Part shown: positions 1 through 11,400 of the stretch, one piece after another
Layout: the number at the start of each line of letters is the position of its first letter
Numbering within the stretch: the stretch's first letter is position 1
Assembly (NCBI GenBank): GCA_032622095.1
Contig: CP136067.1
Span: 128,811,030-128,875,029, forward strand
Origin: Siphonodentalium dalli
Taxonomy: Eukaryota > Mollusca > Scaphopoda > Gadilida > Siphonodentaliidae
DNA: 64,000 bases
Direction: 5' to 3'
Program-made: the position numbers and the translations under genes
Notes under the pieces: model-generated
Told to the model about the DNA's origin: nothing
What the model saw: the letters and a program-made list of their open reading frames with translations, nothing else
Databases searched by the model: none

Positions 1-480
1 TAGCGCGATAATTTAACAAACATCATCCTATTTGATTGAAATTTTGATATATAGGTGTCTCCCAAGAATACCTCGGACGAGTTAGAAAACCGGCCCGGTC
101 CGATAAAATTTGATATAGTTATGGTCCTTAAGTAGTCATTTTGTACGAATTTTGAGTTCGTTAGCGCGATAACTTCAACAAACGTCATCCGATTCAACTA
201 AAATTTGGTATATAAGTGTCTTCCAATAATATCCTGGACGAGTTCGAAAACCAGCCTGGCCCAATAAAATTTGATAGAGTTATGGCCCTTAATTAGTCAG
301 TTTTCGTGAATTTTTAGCTCGTTAGCGCGATAACTTCAACAAACGTCCTCCGTTTTGTTTTAAATTTGGAGTAGACGTACTTGCCAAGAATATTTCGGAC
401 GAGTTCGAAAACCAGCCTGGCCTGATAAAATTTGATAGAGTTATGGCCCTTAATTAGTCATTTTTCGATTTTACCTATTA
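1..480. repeat. 161-bp tandem repeat, three units
   Basis: Three units begin with TAGCGCGATAA at 1, 162 and 323, a period of 161 bp. Each carries a block like 'AAATTTGGTATAT', then 'GACGAGTTCGAAAACC', then 'TATGGCCCTTAA'. The same sentence-like order recurs inside the rolling-circle elements at 8732 and 53760, so this is probably the core array of a Helentron-associated (HINE/pearl-like) element entering from the left. The array identity is seen directly; the element class is inferred. Confidence 0.7.
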
Positions 481-559
481 ATTAGTCTACCGATACTGAT
501 GCACACCAATTGGCGGTAGCCACCGGCGGTAAGCCACCGAAAACGAGACACAGCATCTC

Positions 560-675
560 TGATGCCACCTCTTGTCTTATATATGCAAGGCTTCCTATGG
601 GAAACTCGCATATATAAGAGAATGCATTGGCACAGGGTTTTCGCAAAATTTCAGGAAGCGACAATCATGGAAGGG
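560..675 (-). mobile_element. 5'-truncated TTAA MITE (CCCTTCCATGAC family)
   Basis: The right half of the family seen whole at 19379: the hairpin arm TATATAAGAGAATGCATTGG, then GGTTTTCGCAAAATTTC and the terminal GTCATGGAAGGG-type end. It is followed by TTAA at 676-679. The left half is replaced by unrelated sequence. No coding capacity. Confidence 0.6.
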
Positions 676-679
676 TTAA

Positions 680-1119
680 CTTCTATACATGGCTGTTTAT
701 TTACTAAGACTAACAAATTTTATTAAAATCTAATAATTGTTGTTGCGTTAATGTAAAATGCTTTTAAATCATACAATATTGTGTAGTTAATTAAATTGCA
801 AATTTCAACCATCTGCGCATGCATTATGAATTCATTTAAAGTCTTTGATGTAATAACAAATTAAAGAAAATGTATGACATAAATCTAAGTGTTGAACCAT
901 GTTTATGATAGATGTGACTTGAGTTTGAGACAATGGAATGCCGTATGTGTTCAATGTTTGTTTTGTCAACTTCATGTAAATTATTCACCCAGGGATGTAA
1001 TGATTCACCCAGGGATGTAATTTTTTCAGGGTTTTCCTGAAGTCAGCATTTTTTTTAAACTTAAAAAATTTCAGGATTTTTGTAACTTCTTGAAAAGCTT
1101 TCGGTTTTCATGTGGGAGT
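680..1119. other. unassigned AT-rich stretch
   Basis: No gene, splice-bounded exon or recognisable repeat, apart from a 20-bp direct duplication (TTCACCCAGGGATGTAATGA) at 982-1021. Confidence 0.5.
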
Positions 1120-1123
1120 TTAA

Positions 1124-1335
1124 CCCATCCATGACTGGAGCTTCCTGAAATCTTGCAAAAATCCTGTGCCAATGCATTCTCTTATATATGCGAGTCTCCC
1201 ATAAGGAGCCTACTTTGGTCTAACAATATTTACCTTGACCCTGTAAGCCAGTGCATTCTTGCAAGGCTCCAATGAGAGAATGTACTGGCACCAGATCTTT
1301 AATGCTGCACCAGTGCAGCTCCCATCATGAAATGG
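1124..1335 (+). mobile_element. TTAA MITE (CCCTTCCATGAC family), decayed
   Basis: Starts after TTAA at 1120-1123 with CCCATCCATGACTGGAGC and carries two hairpins built on AATGCATTCTCTTATATATG. It ends near CCCATCATGAAATGG. The right flank has decayed to GGTAAA. It is related to the copies at 12077, 19379, 25279, 39715 and 42939. Confidence 0.65.
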
Positions 1336-1410
1336 TAAATGAATCTCTTACATCCCTGAATTCACCTGAGTACTAAAGAAAGCTTTTGGGCTGAAAATCA
1401 GTTTATTTAA

Positions 1411-1823
1411 AGGCCCACTTAATTTTCGAATCACCAGATCACATTAATACAACATATTCCATATTATATACCATTTGAAAAAGGAAGCTCCAAAACATTG
1501 TATTATCAACTGATTCGGTTATATAAACTGAGAACATGTTGTTTTTGTCGAGGTACTGATGTGTGCTCTGTGCTTAACTGTACTGTAAAGTCTATTATTC
1601 TCAATGGAAGGGAATAACTCAATCTCTTAGTTTGAATTCAGTTGCACTCTGGGTTGATAACGGGGGAAGTCTTGGAATGAATCTTTGAATCTCTATCACT
1701 TGGTGGACACTCCTAGGCCACAGCTGTTCCGTATTCCGTATTTTTTTTCCTCTTCCAAATGGTATATATTATGGAATATGTTGTGCATAATGTTATTTGG
1801 GCATTTGAAAATTAAGTGGGCCT
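1411..1823. mobile_element. TTAA MITE (AGGCCCACTT family)
   Basis: Terminal inverted repeats AGGCCCACTTAATTTTC and GAAAATTAAGTGGGCCT are flanked on both sides by TTAA (1407-1410 and 1824-1827). The 413-bp interior also has inverted ATATTCCATATTATATACC-type segments. A TTAA target duplication is characteristic of the piggyBac superfamily. No transposase is encoded. Confidence 0.7.
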
Positions 1824-1931
1824 TTAATGTTAATTTACATATATTATTCAAGTTCTATCCAAAATAAGTATAAAGTTGAAGGATCAATATTTATGTTTGT
1901 TTTTCCTATGAACTGTTCATAAATGGATTAA

Positions 1932-2323
1932 CCCTTTACCCAACAAACCGGCCAAAACCGGCCAAATAAAGCTTCAACAGCCTAAAATATCTTCGGTCTG
2001 TCTCAATAGAACCATACAAATATGGATATCATTGGAACCGGCTCCTTGACCACATTGTGATAGTTACAGTTATGCCCTGTGCCAATGCATTCTCTTATAT
2101 ATGCGAGTCGACCATAGGTCGCCTCGCATATATAAGAGAATGCATTGGCCTAAAAAAAATCTTTTTTTAACACTTTTTACCATTTTTTCTTACATTCTTT
2201 AACAATTTTATAATGTTTAATGTGTTAAGCCAATGCATTCTCTTATATATGCGAGGCGACCTATGGTCGACTCGCATATATAAGAGAATGCATTGGCACA
2301 GGGCCCTTCTGTTGGGTAAAGGG
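1932..2323. mobile_element. TTAA MITE (CCCTTTACCCAACA family), complete
   Basis: Flanked by TTAA at 1928-1931 and 2324-2327, with termini CCCTTTACCCAACA and TGTTGGGTAAAGGG. It carries two ~65-bp subterminal hairpins whose arms are CCAATGCATTCTCTTATATA and its complement. Other copies lie at 15325, 28295, 48396 and 56470. This copy ends 72 bp before the first exon in the window. Structure is diagnostic of a non-autonomous piggyBac-type element. Confidence 0.85.
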
Positions 2324-2395
2324 TTAATGCTATTTTAGCCAGTTGCATGGTCTCCATTTTGTATTTCGTCTCATACTTGGTATTTATTATTGCAG

Positions 2396-2469
2396 GCCTA
2401 TGGATTTGACCAGAATGCATGGAGACCACAATTCTCACAACCCCCGCCAGTAGCTCTACCAGTCGGCAG
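2396..2469 (+). CDS. A1CF: A1CF-like exon 1 of window (linker after RRMs)
   Basis: Encodes AYGFDQNAWRPQFSQPPP and on to LPVG, plus two bases of an Arg codon. The acceptor is TTATTATTGCAG and the donor AG|GTATGT. Its length is 74 nt, and the trailing AG combines with the first base of the next exon to give AGA (Arg). The aromatic/proline character fits the linker that follows the third RRM in this family. I see no RRM motif upstream in the window, so preceding exons lie off the left edge or before 1. Confidence 0.75.
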
Positions 2470-5400
2470 GTATGTATCATATATACCAGACATCAAGTAG
2501 TTTTCCAGTACTGAACCAATGAATATGATTCTGCTACACTTGTATTATCATTTTGTCTAGCTGTAATGTTTGCTCATATATCCTTAACATGCCTCAAAAT
2601 GAATTATAGACCATTCCAATGTATACTAGCAGGTATGTGTATTTATACCACCACAATTCAAATACAAATTTGGGGTTATACTGGATTGAGTGCATCAGTT
2701 CGTTTGTCCGTCTCTCCATCTGGGCATATAATTTATCTCAGTCTTGGGTTATCGGATCACAATGAAATTTGGTATGGATGTTTGCCGTCATGTCATGACT
2801 ACTTACAAAAAAAGGACCAAATGACTTGGTGTGCATTGTCCATTCTAGAGTGATCCTTCTTTATTGTCCCCCGACGTTTCCGTCGGAGGACTATAGAAAT
2901 GACCCTCGTCCATGCGTCCGTCCGAGATTGGGTACCTTCATGGTGTAAACAACTCCTCCTACAGTTTTAAACGTAGAGATTTGAAACTCTGGGATATTGT
3001 TCCTAACATGTTGGTGATTTGCAACATCTATATAGCTAATCAAAAATATAATTTTTTCCATATTTTTGGGGGGGTTTTCGACTTCGAAAATTTTGAACAT
3101 TTTTGCCTTTTGGATGAGATTGGGTACCTTCATGGTGTAATCAACTCCTCCTACAGTTTTAAATGTAGAGATTTGAAACTCTGGGATATTGTTCCTAACA
3201 TGTTGGTGATTTGCAACATCTATATAGCTAATCAATAAATATATTTTTTTCCATATTTTTGGGGGGGTTTTCGACTTAGAAAATTTGGAACATTTTTGCC
3301 TTTTGGTAGTCCAAGTCTTCTTGTACTAAAACCAGCTAAGATATTGGGATGGCGATGCTGGCGTTTAGTCCAAGACCGCCCTATATGCTCGCTTATGACA
3401 CGGCTTAAGCGTTAGTGACCCGCTCAAATAAAACCACAATTATATGAAATAAAATATCACAATTGCGACAATAAACGGATATTTTCCGCAGAAGACATGC
3501 TATTTTATCTGAAACCCACATCAGTTGTGAATTTAAAACGGTAATTTAATGCGAAAAGAGACATTTACCTCAATGTTTACAATTTTTTAAAAGTATGCGA
3601 ACTCGGTTGACCTCGCGAACTGTGTTCGGCATTTTCCGTTGAAAATATTCCGTAGATTTTGGACAACAACGCAAATTACGATGAATTCTCCAATGTAATC
3701 GTAATTATGTGTGTCAATAAATAAAATAATAAATAGATTAATTAAACATTGGAGATATAAATGTAATACACTAAATAAATGAACCTTAAGTTTGAAAAGT
3801 CCCACTAAAACGGAAGAACTATATTTCGAAACTGTGTGATTCGGTTCTCCGATTATTTTATCAACACAGATGTCAAAATGCACACCACACGCATGGCAAG
3901 TCGGACACAAGAGATCTAATTTGCTCCAATTTTGACAAGTTGCTTGCGATAATTGTCAACAAAACTACCGTTCTGATCCTCCATTATGTCATTAAGTTTT
4001 TAGTGCGGGAATTGTTCTGAAAGCACATAGAAAACTGGACTTTCGGGCGATCGGTTTTCGCCATTTTTGTTCGGAAAACCCGCGCTATATATAGAAACGG
4101 AAAGTAGAATTCCCAGAACAAACAGCGGATTATGCCGAACTTATTCGGACCACTTCGGCTTTCGGTTAAAACGTAAACAAACAGAGAAACAAATCGATGT
4201 TTGTGGCAATCAACCGGAATATTCTATGTGTAATTTAACATTAAAGTTAGATTATTATACACCATTATGACCATTAGATGTAAGCCTTTCCGATGTATAT
4301 AGCATCATGTATTGATTTGCTAGGTAAATCGAGTAAAATACACCACAAATTCCCGCCACAGATCGTGGGCGTAACTCATGTGGTAGGATTGGTATGCAAG
4401 CGGGCTTGGACTAAACGCCAGCATCGCCATCCCAATATCTTAGCTGGTTTTAGTACAAGAAGACTTGGACTACCTTTTGGATGAGATTGGGTACCTTCAT
4501 GGTGTAATCAACTCCTCCTACAGTTTTAAATGTAGAGATTTGAAACTCTGGGATATTGTTCCTAACATGTTGGTGATTTGCAACATCTATATAGCTAATC
4601 AAAAATATATTTTTTTCCATATTTTTGGGGGGGTTTTCGACTTAGAAAATTTGGAACATTTTTGCCTTTTGGATGAGATTGGGTACCTTCATGGTGTAAT
4701 CAACTCCTCCTACAGTTTTAAATGTAGAGATTTGAAACTCTGGGATATTGTTCCTAACATGTTGGTGATTTGCAACATCTATATAGCTAATACAAAAATA
4801 TCATTTTGTTCGCGTTTGCATGCGTTTGTTCATCGGGTTGTTTTGTCCAAGAAATTTTGCCAAGAAATTTTGCGGTGGTTTGCAACATCTATATACTGTA
4901 TAACATTGTTGCAAATAGTATCCTTCTAACAAATCCAATCATGAAGTTTACCACTCGAGTCGGGGGACATGTGGTCTGCAACCTTTTATTTATTGAGACA
5001 TGTGTATTGTCCGTCCACACAGATATCTCGGCCATGGGGTATCAGATCTGAATAAAATATTAAGCAGTCTTTCACTACCATATTTTAAGCAACAAATTAA
5101 AATTAAAAAGTTTGGCGAGAATCATTACGAGAATGGATTCGTGATTCTTGTAGAATCTTAAGGCCTGTCTTAATAAAAATTATGTATACATAATTTTTTA
5201 TATATACATAATTTTGAGGTTCAAATGAGCCATGTCCATTGCAGTGACAGAACTAGTGATAGAACTAGTGATAGAACTAGTGATAGAACTAGCTACATGT
5301 ACATGTATATATGATGTAATAGATATTATATTTTCTGAAGCCGACATCAATTATATACATGTACTTAACATTAGTTTAGGAGAGGTATAGGCCAGATGGA

Positions 5401-8400
5401 ATTTGGCATTTATTGAGCAGGTTTAGGTGACAGAACTAGCTACATATCAGTCCTTCCCATGACGAAAATACAGCGAGAGCACTTATTTGCTCTCACAATT
5501 CTGAAGATGGGTGTAATTGCGACCATAATATAATCGTAAGTTTGGTTTTTCGCAAACAAAATGTCATTGTGGGATAGACAGGTCTATGTCCAATAACACT
5601 TTCACATGCCCATACTAGTAATTGAACTGAGATGGGACAGGTTCTAAATATACCTTCAAATAGTTCAATATTGAATCAATGATCACAGTGACCATAAACA
5701 TTTTGACAAGAGGGACGATTGCAAAATTTAGCACCTGTGAATTAAAAATTGCAAGTTCATACGGTGCGAGGGCAAACGCTCCTGTCTCCAGGGAAGGACT
5801 GCTACATATTATATATTTTAAGCCCATTGATGAATAATATGCTTTAATAATGTTATTTTAGAGGAGGCGTAGGTCAGCTGCCGGTGCCAGCTATGAGGGG
5901 ACGAGGGAGAGGAGCGGCGGGTTGCCGAGGAGCCGGGGCTCAGCGGTACTTCCAGAGATATAGGACAGCACTCGAGGTCAGAAACTTACATTACAGCTTT
6001 GCTTTGCTCAAAAAGTACACGGGGCCAGGGGCTAACAAGTCTGGGTTTAGTGTGCCTGTCATTTTCAGAATGAAGTCCCTAGAGGGTGAATTTAGTATGC
6101 TAGCCCACTATGCTTAGGCCTCATCTTCTCTGGAAAGTTTCTTTATTATCAAATTTCTTTGGAAACTTCTTCACATAAATTCTATTTCTTTTTTACTTTA
6201 GTTCCTCTGTATCCCCAAATTGACAGATGACACATTACATAATCGAGGTTCCCAATGGGTGTAGATCACAATATTCACTATTTGGGAACTTCAATCTGAG
6301 TCTATGTCTAGCAGATGAGGTCCCAAGAGCCCACTGTGCAGGATAGTGCCACCCTCTGGGGACCTCATTCTGTAAATGACAGACACACTAAACTCAGGCT
6401 TGGGGGCTAATAATTATGTCAGCGTATTAATCAGTCTCTTTAAAAACCTAGGATCAGATTTACGTCTGTTGAACTGTGGGAAAGACTTTATTTCTGTGCA
6501 AGCCTGTAAATAGTGTGTCTGGCATTTGCAGAATGAGGTCCCCAGATGGTGAATTTAGTGATGCTATGTCACATAATGGGCTAGTGTCACCAAATTCACC
6601 CTTTAAGAACCTCATTCTGCGTATGCCTAAACTGCTATAGGATACCTAGGATCTGATTGAAGTTCCACAGTTGAAGTTGGTGATGTTCACTATTTAGTCA
6701 GCATGATTACTAGTATGCAATTTATCTTCTGCAAATTGGGGGATATAGAAACTGAACAGAAGGGAAAAAGTAACTAAAAACGATGTTATTTTGAGACTAT
6801 AGATACTTCCCAAAAGATGCGGCCCAAGCAGAATAAGGTCCCCTGAATGTGAATTTGGTGATGCTAGACTGCTGTACTGGATAGCGTCACTAAATTCACC
6901 CTCTGGGGACCTCATTCTGCAAATGTCCAACACACTATATCCAGACTTGAGGGGCTAATAATTATTAGGGCTGCACCGATTATGACCATCACGATGCGAT
7001 GTGAATCGTGATTTTACTATCACGATACAAATTTTTGGCAACTGACGGCTGTGAAAACTAGATGAACCACTTATTCATTTTTAGTATGAATATTTTCATC
7101 AGTGTTCACCTCGCATATTTATTGAAATAAATTTCAAAACCTAAGTAAAATTACCAAAGTGCAGGCAATGTATTATACATGTAGAAGTAGACTATAATAG
7201 CTAATTATATAATACAGTCCCCATATCTGGCCAGATGGGAAGTTTTGAGTGGAAAAGATTGGATCTCTGACTATTGATAACTCTGCATTCATGAATTGTT
7301 TTTCGCATCGCCTTGTACCCTCTCAATACGATGCAATTGGGGCCGAAACGATTAATCACAATTTTGATGCATCGCGATTTCCGGTTCTCGATGTGAGTCA
7401 TGATTCATTTCATTGCCTATTCGAGTCTGTATTTTTGAATTGTCGCAATCCAGAATTTTACCGCAAAATGATTCAACTACACGCGTTGAAAACTTTTCTT
7501 ATCATATCCAGATGTGAATAAATATTAAGAACTGATATTAGTTTCATTGATAACACAAGTACCCCATCGGGGTTACAATATGGAACAGTTATCATGATAA
7601 GGTATGATCTAAATGACCCACTTGTCCCGCTGATATCTGATATCATACATGTACTCCAGAGTATCTGCATCGCGATGCGCATCGAATCGTCAGGGAAACA
7701 TCGTGATTCGAATCGAATCGTGGAGCTGTTAATCGTTACGGCCCTATATGCAATGCATCTTGAACTTTAAAATGCGATGCATCGGAAATTGTGATGAATC
7801 GTGGCAGCCCTTATAATTATGTCTGCATATAATCTAGGGCTGCAACGATTCACCGCAGTATCGGTGAATCGCGATGTTTACCGGCGGTGCGATACGCGGT
7901 TCGTTTCGTAATTATTCTGTTACGTTTTCGATCCGCATTTTTGTCACCCAAGCTTTCTGAGAGGACTCTTTTCATTGGCTGTAACCGCAATGATTACGTA
8001 TTTTCCTTTTCTGTTAACAAATTAATTGTTGTTCTTCCGCTATCACGAGGGTCCGTTGAATATATTTGACATTTAAAATCAATAACAAATTAACATGTCG
8101 GAAGTATCAAATGATAAAAGTTCTCAGCCGGTCGGAGACGGGCCTGGCGGGATAACTCGAAAAAATTGTCGGGGCACTGGCGAAGTTTAAATCGCCGGTG
8201 TGGAAGCACTTTGGGTTCGTGCGTTCAAGTTGAAAGTCTGATGCCCTAAGCTAAAGCAGTTTGTTTTCAGTTAATTTTAATTTTCATTGGAATTTGGAAC
8301 ATAATGTCTTAATGATAAAGGAATTATCCTCAAACAGAAATCTTGACATACGCAAAAACTAAAGGTTACTCAGAAGGATATCTCAAAACATGTGCACCCT

Positions 8401-11400
8401 TCAGCACTTTTTTTGGTGAGAGTGATCCCTTCAGCCTTAGGAATCTTTGATTGCCAAATAACTGTACAGCCTACAGGGTGCCGAGATGGTATAATATCAA
8501 GTGTGGTCATAATTCCAGTACATGGCTTTCTCCAAATAGGCTTTTTCAAAACACCAATATTAGAAAACATAAGTCAATGCGATCATGTCTTCAGTCCTTG
8601 AAATTGGCTATGGCAATAAGCAATGCTGTGGGAGACGCCGTGGCAATATTTGGAATATAACATGTCACATCATTACTTATTAGATTTGCATTTGGAATTT
8701 TTTCATGTATGTGTGATATATATGTTATTTTTATGTTTACCCATACCATGTATGGTAAACATAGTGTCGTTGTCCGTATTGACCACTCGTCGTGTGTCCG
8801 TCCGTCTGTCCGTCCGTCGAGCCGTCCGTCTGTCCTTCCGTCTGTCCGTCCGTAGACACTTTACGTGTAATGCGATAACTCAAACATTTTCTACCTGATC
8901 AAAACCAAATTTTGTATATGGGGTTTTCAGCCCAACATACAGATCGAGTTCGAATATGGGTTTGATCGGATTTTTTTTTAATGGCGTTATGGTCCTTTGA
9001 CATATAATTCACACATACTTCGATAAATCAACCATTTTCATCTGATAGGAACCAAATTTTGTATGTGAGTTTCTCAACTCAAAATACAGAACGAGTTAGA
9101 ATATGGGTTAGATCCAATTTGTTATACCAGAGATATGGCCCTTTTTCAACTAAGAATTATCCAATTATAACCCAAGTAACTTACAATTAATGAATACCTG
9201 CTTCTCTGTGATAGAGAGATAAAAAGATAATATGGTTTATTGAGAGTTATTTATAGCCCTCATATGTTAGCTCTCTATAAGAGACACAGTTAGTGAATTA
9301 TTGGATAAATTGTTTTAGCTATCTTTTTAACCACAACTTAGCCATGTGAATTTATTTAACTAGACCAATGGAGCTCTCTAAGTCCTTGGATGATGGGACT
9401 ACATTGGATCAAACAGGGCAGAGATAGGTGATTTAACCCCTTTTACCCATTCCATGTCTTTTCACCTTTTCCATTAAATAAATAATTATATTATTTTGAT
9501 ATCTCACATGGCAATTTGCAACAACATGAATAGAACTGTTTACACTATGATAGTGGTGACAGGCTCTAGAGTTTAGATGTTATATTAACCAGGGTTTCCG
9601 TTAGTACGGCTCAGCGTCCGTAGGACGGCCTCATTCCCCTCGCATATTATCTGTTTGGTTCATACATATACCAAATGTCAGTCGCAATGTCGTAAACAAA
9701 TCCGGTTACAACGGGAGTTCGGGTGTTAAATAGAATACTGGTGAAAAAGCGGGTCAAATAGCGACGTTAGATACAGCGTAATGCATGTCGCGGTAACATC
9801 AAAAAATGTCGGACTGCTGAATATGCATATTTTTGTGTACGGGATGAAACTACTCATGCTCGAAAATCCCGTGATATCGTAGGATTACATAATTTGATCA
9901 AAGAACGCCGAATTTCTTAGTCGGGACATTTTTATGCACGGGATTTTCATGAATGAAACTGCTCCTCTCCGAGATCCCGTGCTATCGTACGGTGGTACAT
10001 AATAAATGGGTCCCCCTGCAGAGTCCATGAGGTATAGAACGGAGTTTTAGCCAACGTGTTATAAAATATAATTTGGCGGGAGATGTGAACACGTGCGTCG
10101 TTGATTGTGCTTGGGGACAACGCAACTATTATTTACCGTCCTTTGACATTATCTCCATATTGGGGAGGGGGTACGTATGTGTTTGTCTTTATCACCCATG
10201 TATGTAATATGGTTCAAATGAATGGTGTTGTTAACTTGTCACTATGAATTCCCACTATAAAGACTGATTTCGGGACAGGTTCCGTTTTACTGTGAAATAA
10301 ATCACGTTGGGATTTTGTTGACTATGCGCATAATAAGCAATTGCGGTCGTCAGTTTATGGACTAATATATAGAGACTAGTGAACAAGCTACGCGTTCCGA
10401 GTGAAAGATGTCCCTACCCACAGGTATTAGGCACAATTTTTGTTTTTAAATTTAATAAAAATCTCTTTTTATTAATTTTTTTTGGTGCCAAATACCTGTG
10501 TCGCTACCATTCGTATTTTGCCGCTATAAATAGCTCCTGCAGTATGACGTCACAGCGCACAAATAGTTTTACGATTGACAGCGTATATCATGTCAGTTTC
10601 ATTTTCACAGAAGCTGCTTGCAATTCTAGGAAATACTTTATTCAATTCTCCTTGCTATCTATTATTGGTCAATGCATAGATGTTTTGTAGTGTTTAGATT
10701 CATCGGAATCTTATTGTATAAATTTGTAAACAATAACTAGTAGCTTGTTCATTTATATATAATCTTCAATCAGACGGCAGTCTTATGTGCGTAATTAGTT
10801 GATTGATTATCTGGATACCATCAACAGAATTAATGCACCCACGGAAATGATTGACTTGCGTAATATATACGTAGCTTTGGTTGCTTTGTGAGACTCTTAT
10901 GTGCAAGGAAATTGCTACTTTTCAGTGTCAAATAACAAAATTTTCGCCCGACGGGACGAACCATGGTCGTCCCGTCGCGTTATGTGTTTCCCCAATACGG
11001 ACTCATTAATTTTCCCCTCGCGGAAACCCTGTATTAACCCTTCTATATTGACTCGTACATTCCAATAATTTGTGTTATTACTGGTTATTATGTACATTTG
11101 TCATATACTACTTTAGATCATAACATACTGTTACAGTATACTCTATAATTCAACATTAAAAGATTATGATTCTGATCATAACAATTTACTATCGCCAAGG
11201 GATGGGTTAAACATCTGCCGATCGTGATCGGCCTCTCGTTTATGGTTTTCATTCATGGTCGCATATATGATATGTTACTTTTTATGATTTTATTCAGGGA
11301 TGCATGTATGATATATTATTTATTTTGATTTTCATTCAGGGTCGCATGTAATATTGTATGATATGTTAATTTTTATGATTTTATTCAGGGTTGCATGTAT

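Larger units (their letters stand above)
2866..4985. mobile_element. Helentron/HINE-like element (GTCCCCCGAC family)
   Basis: The head GTCCCCCGAC at 2866 is matched by its reverse complement GTCGGGGGAC at 4959-4968, close to the right end and followed by GTGGTCTGCAACC. A terminal repeat at the very start, with its partner set slightly inside the 3' end, is the layout known for Helentrons. The core is a 192-bp tandem array, interrupted by the TIR element at 3307-4472. The right boundary is approximate. Confidence 0.55.

Noticed and set aside
10379-10690. 103-codon frame as a gene
   Set aside because: It lies wholly within a hAT-flanked non-autonomous element, has no recognised domain and its composition follows the surrounding DNA.
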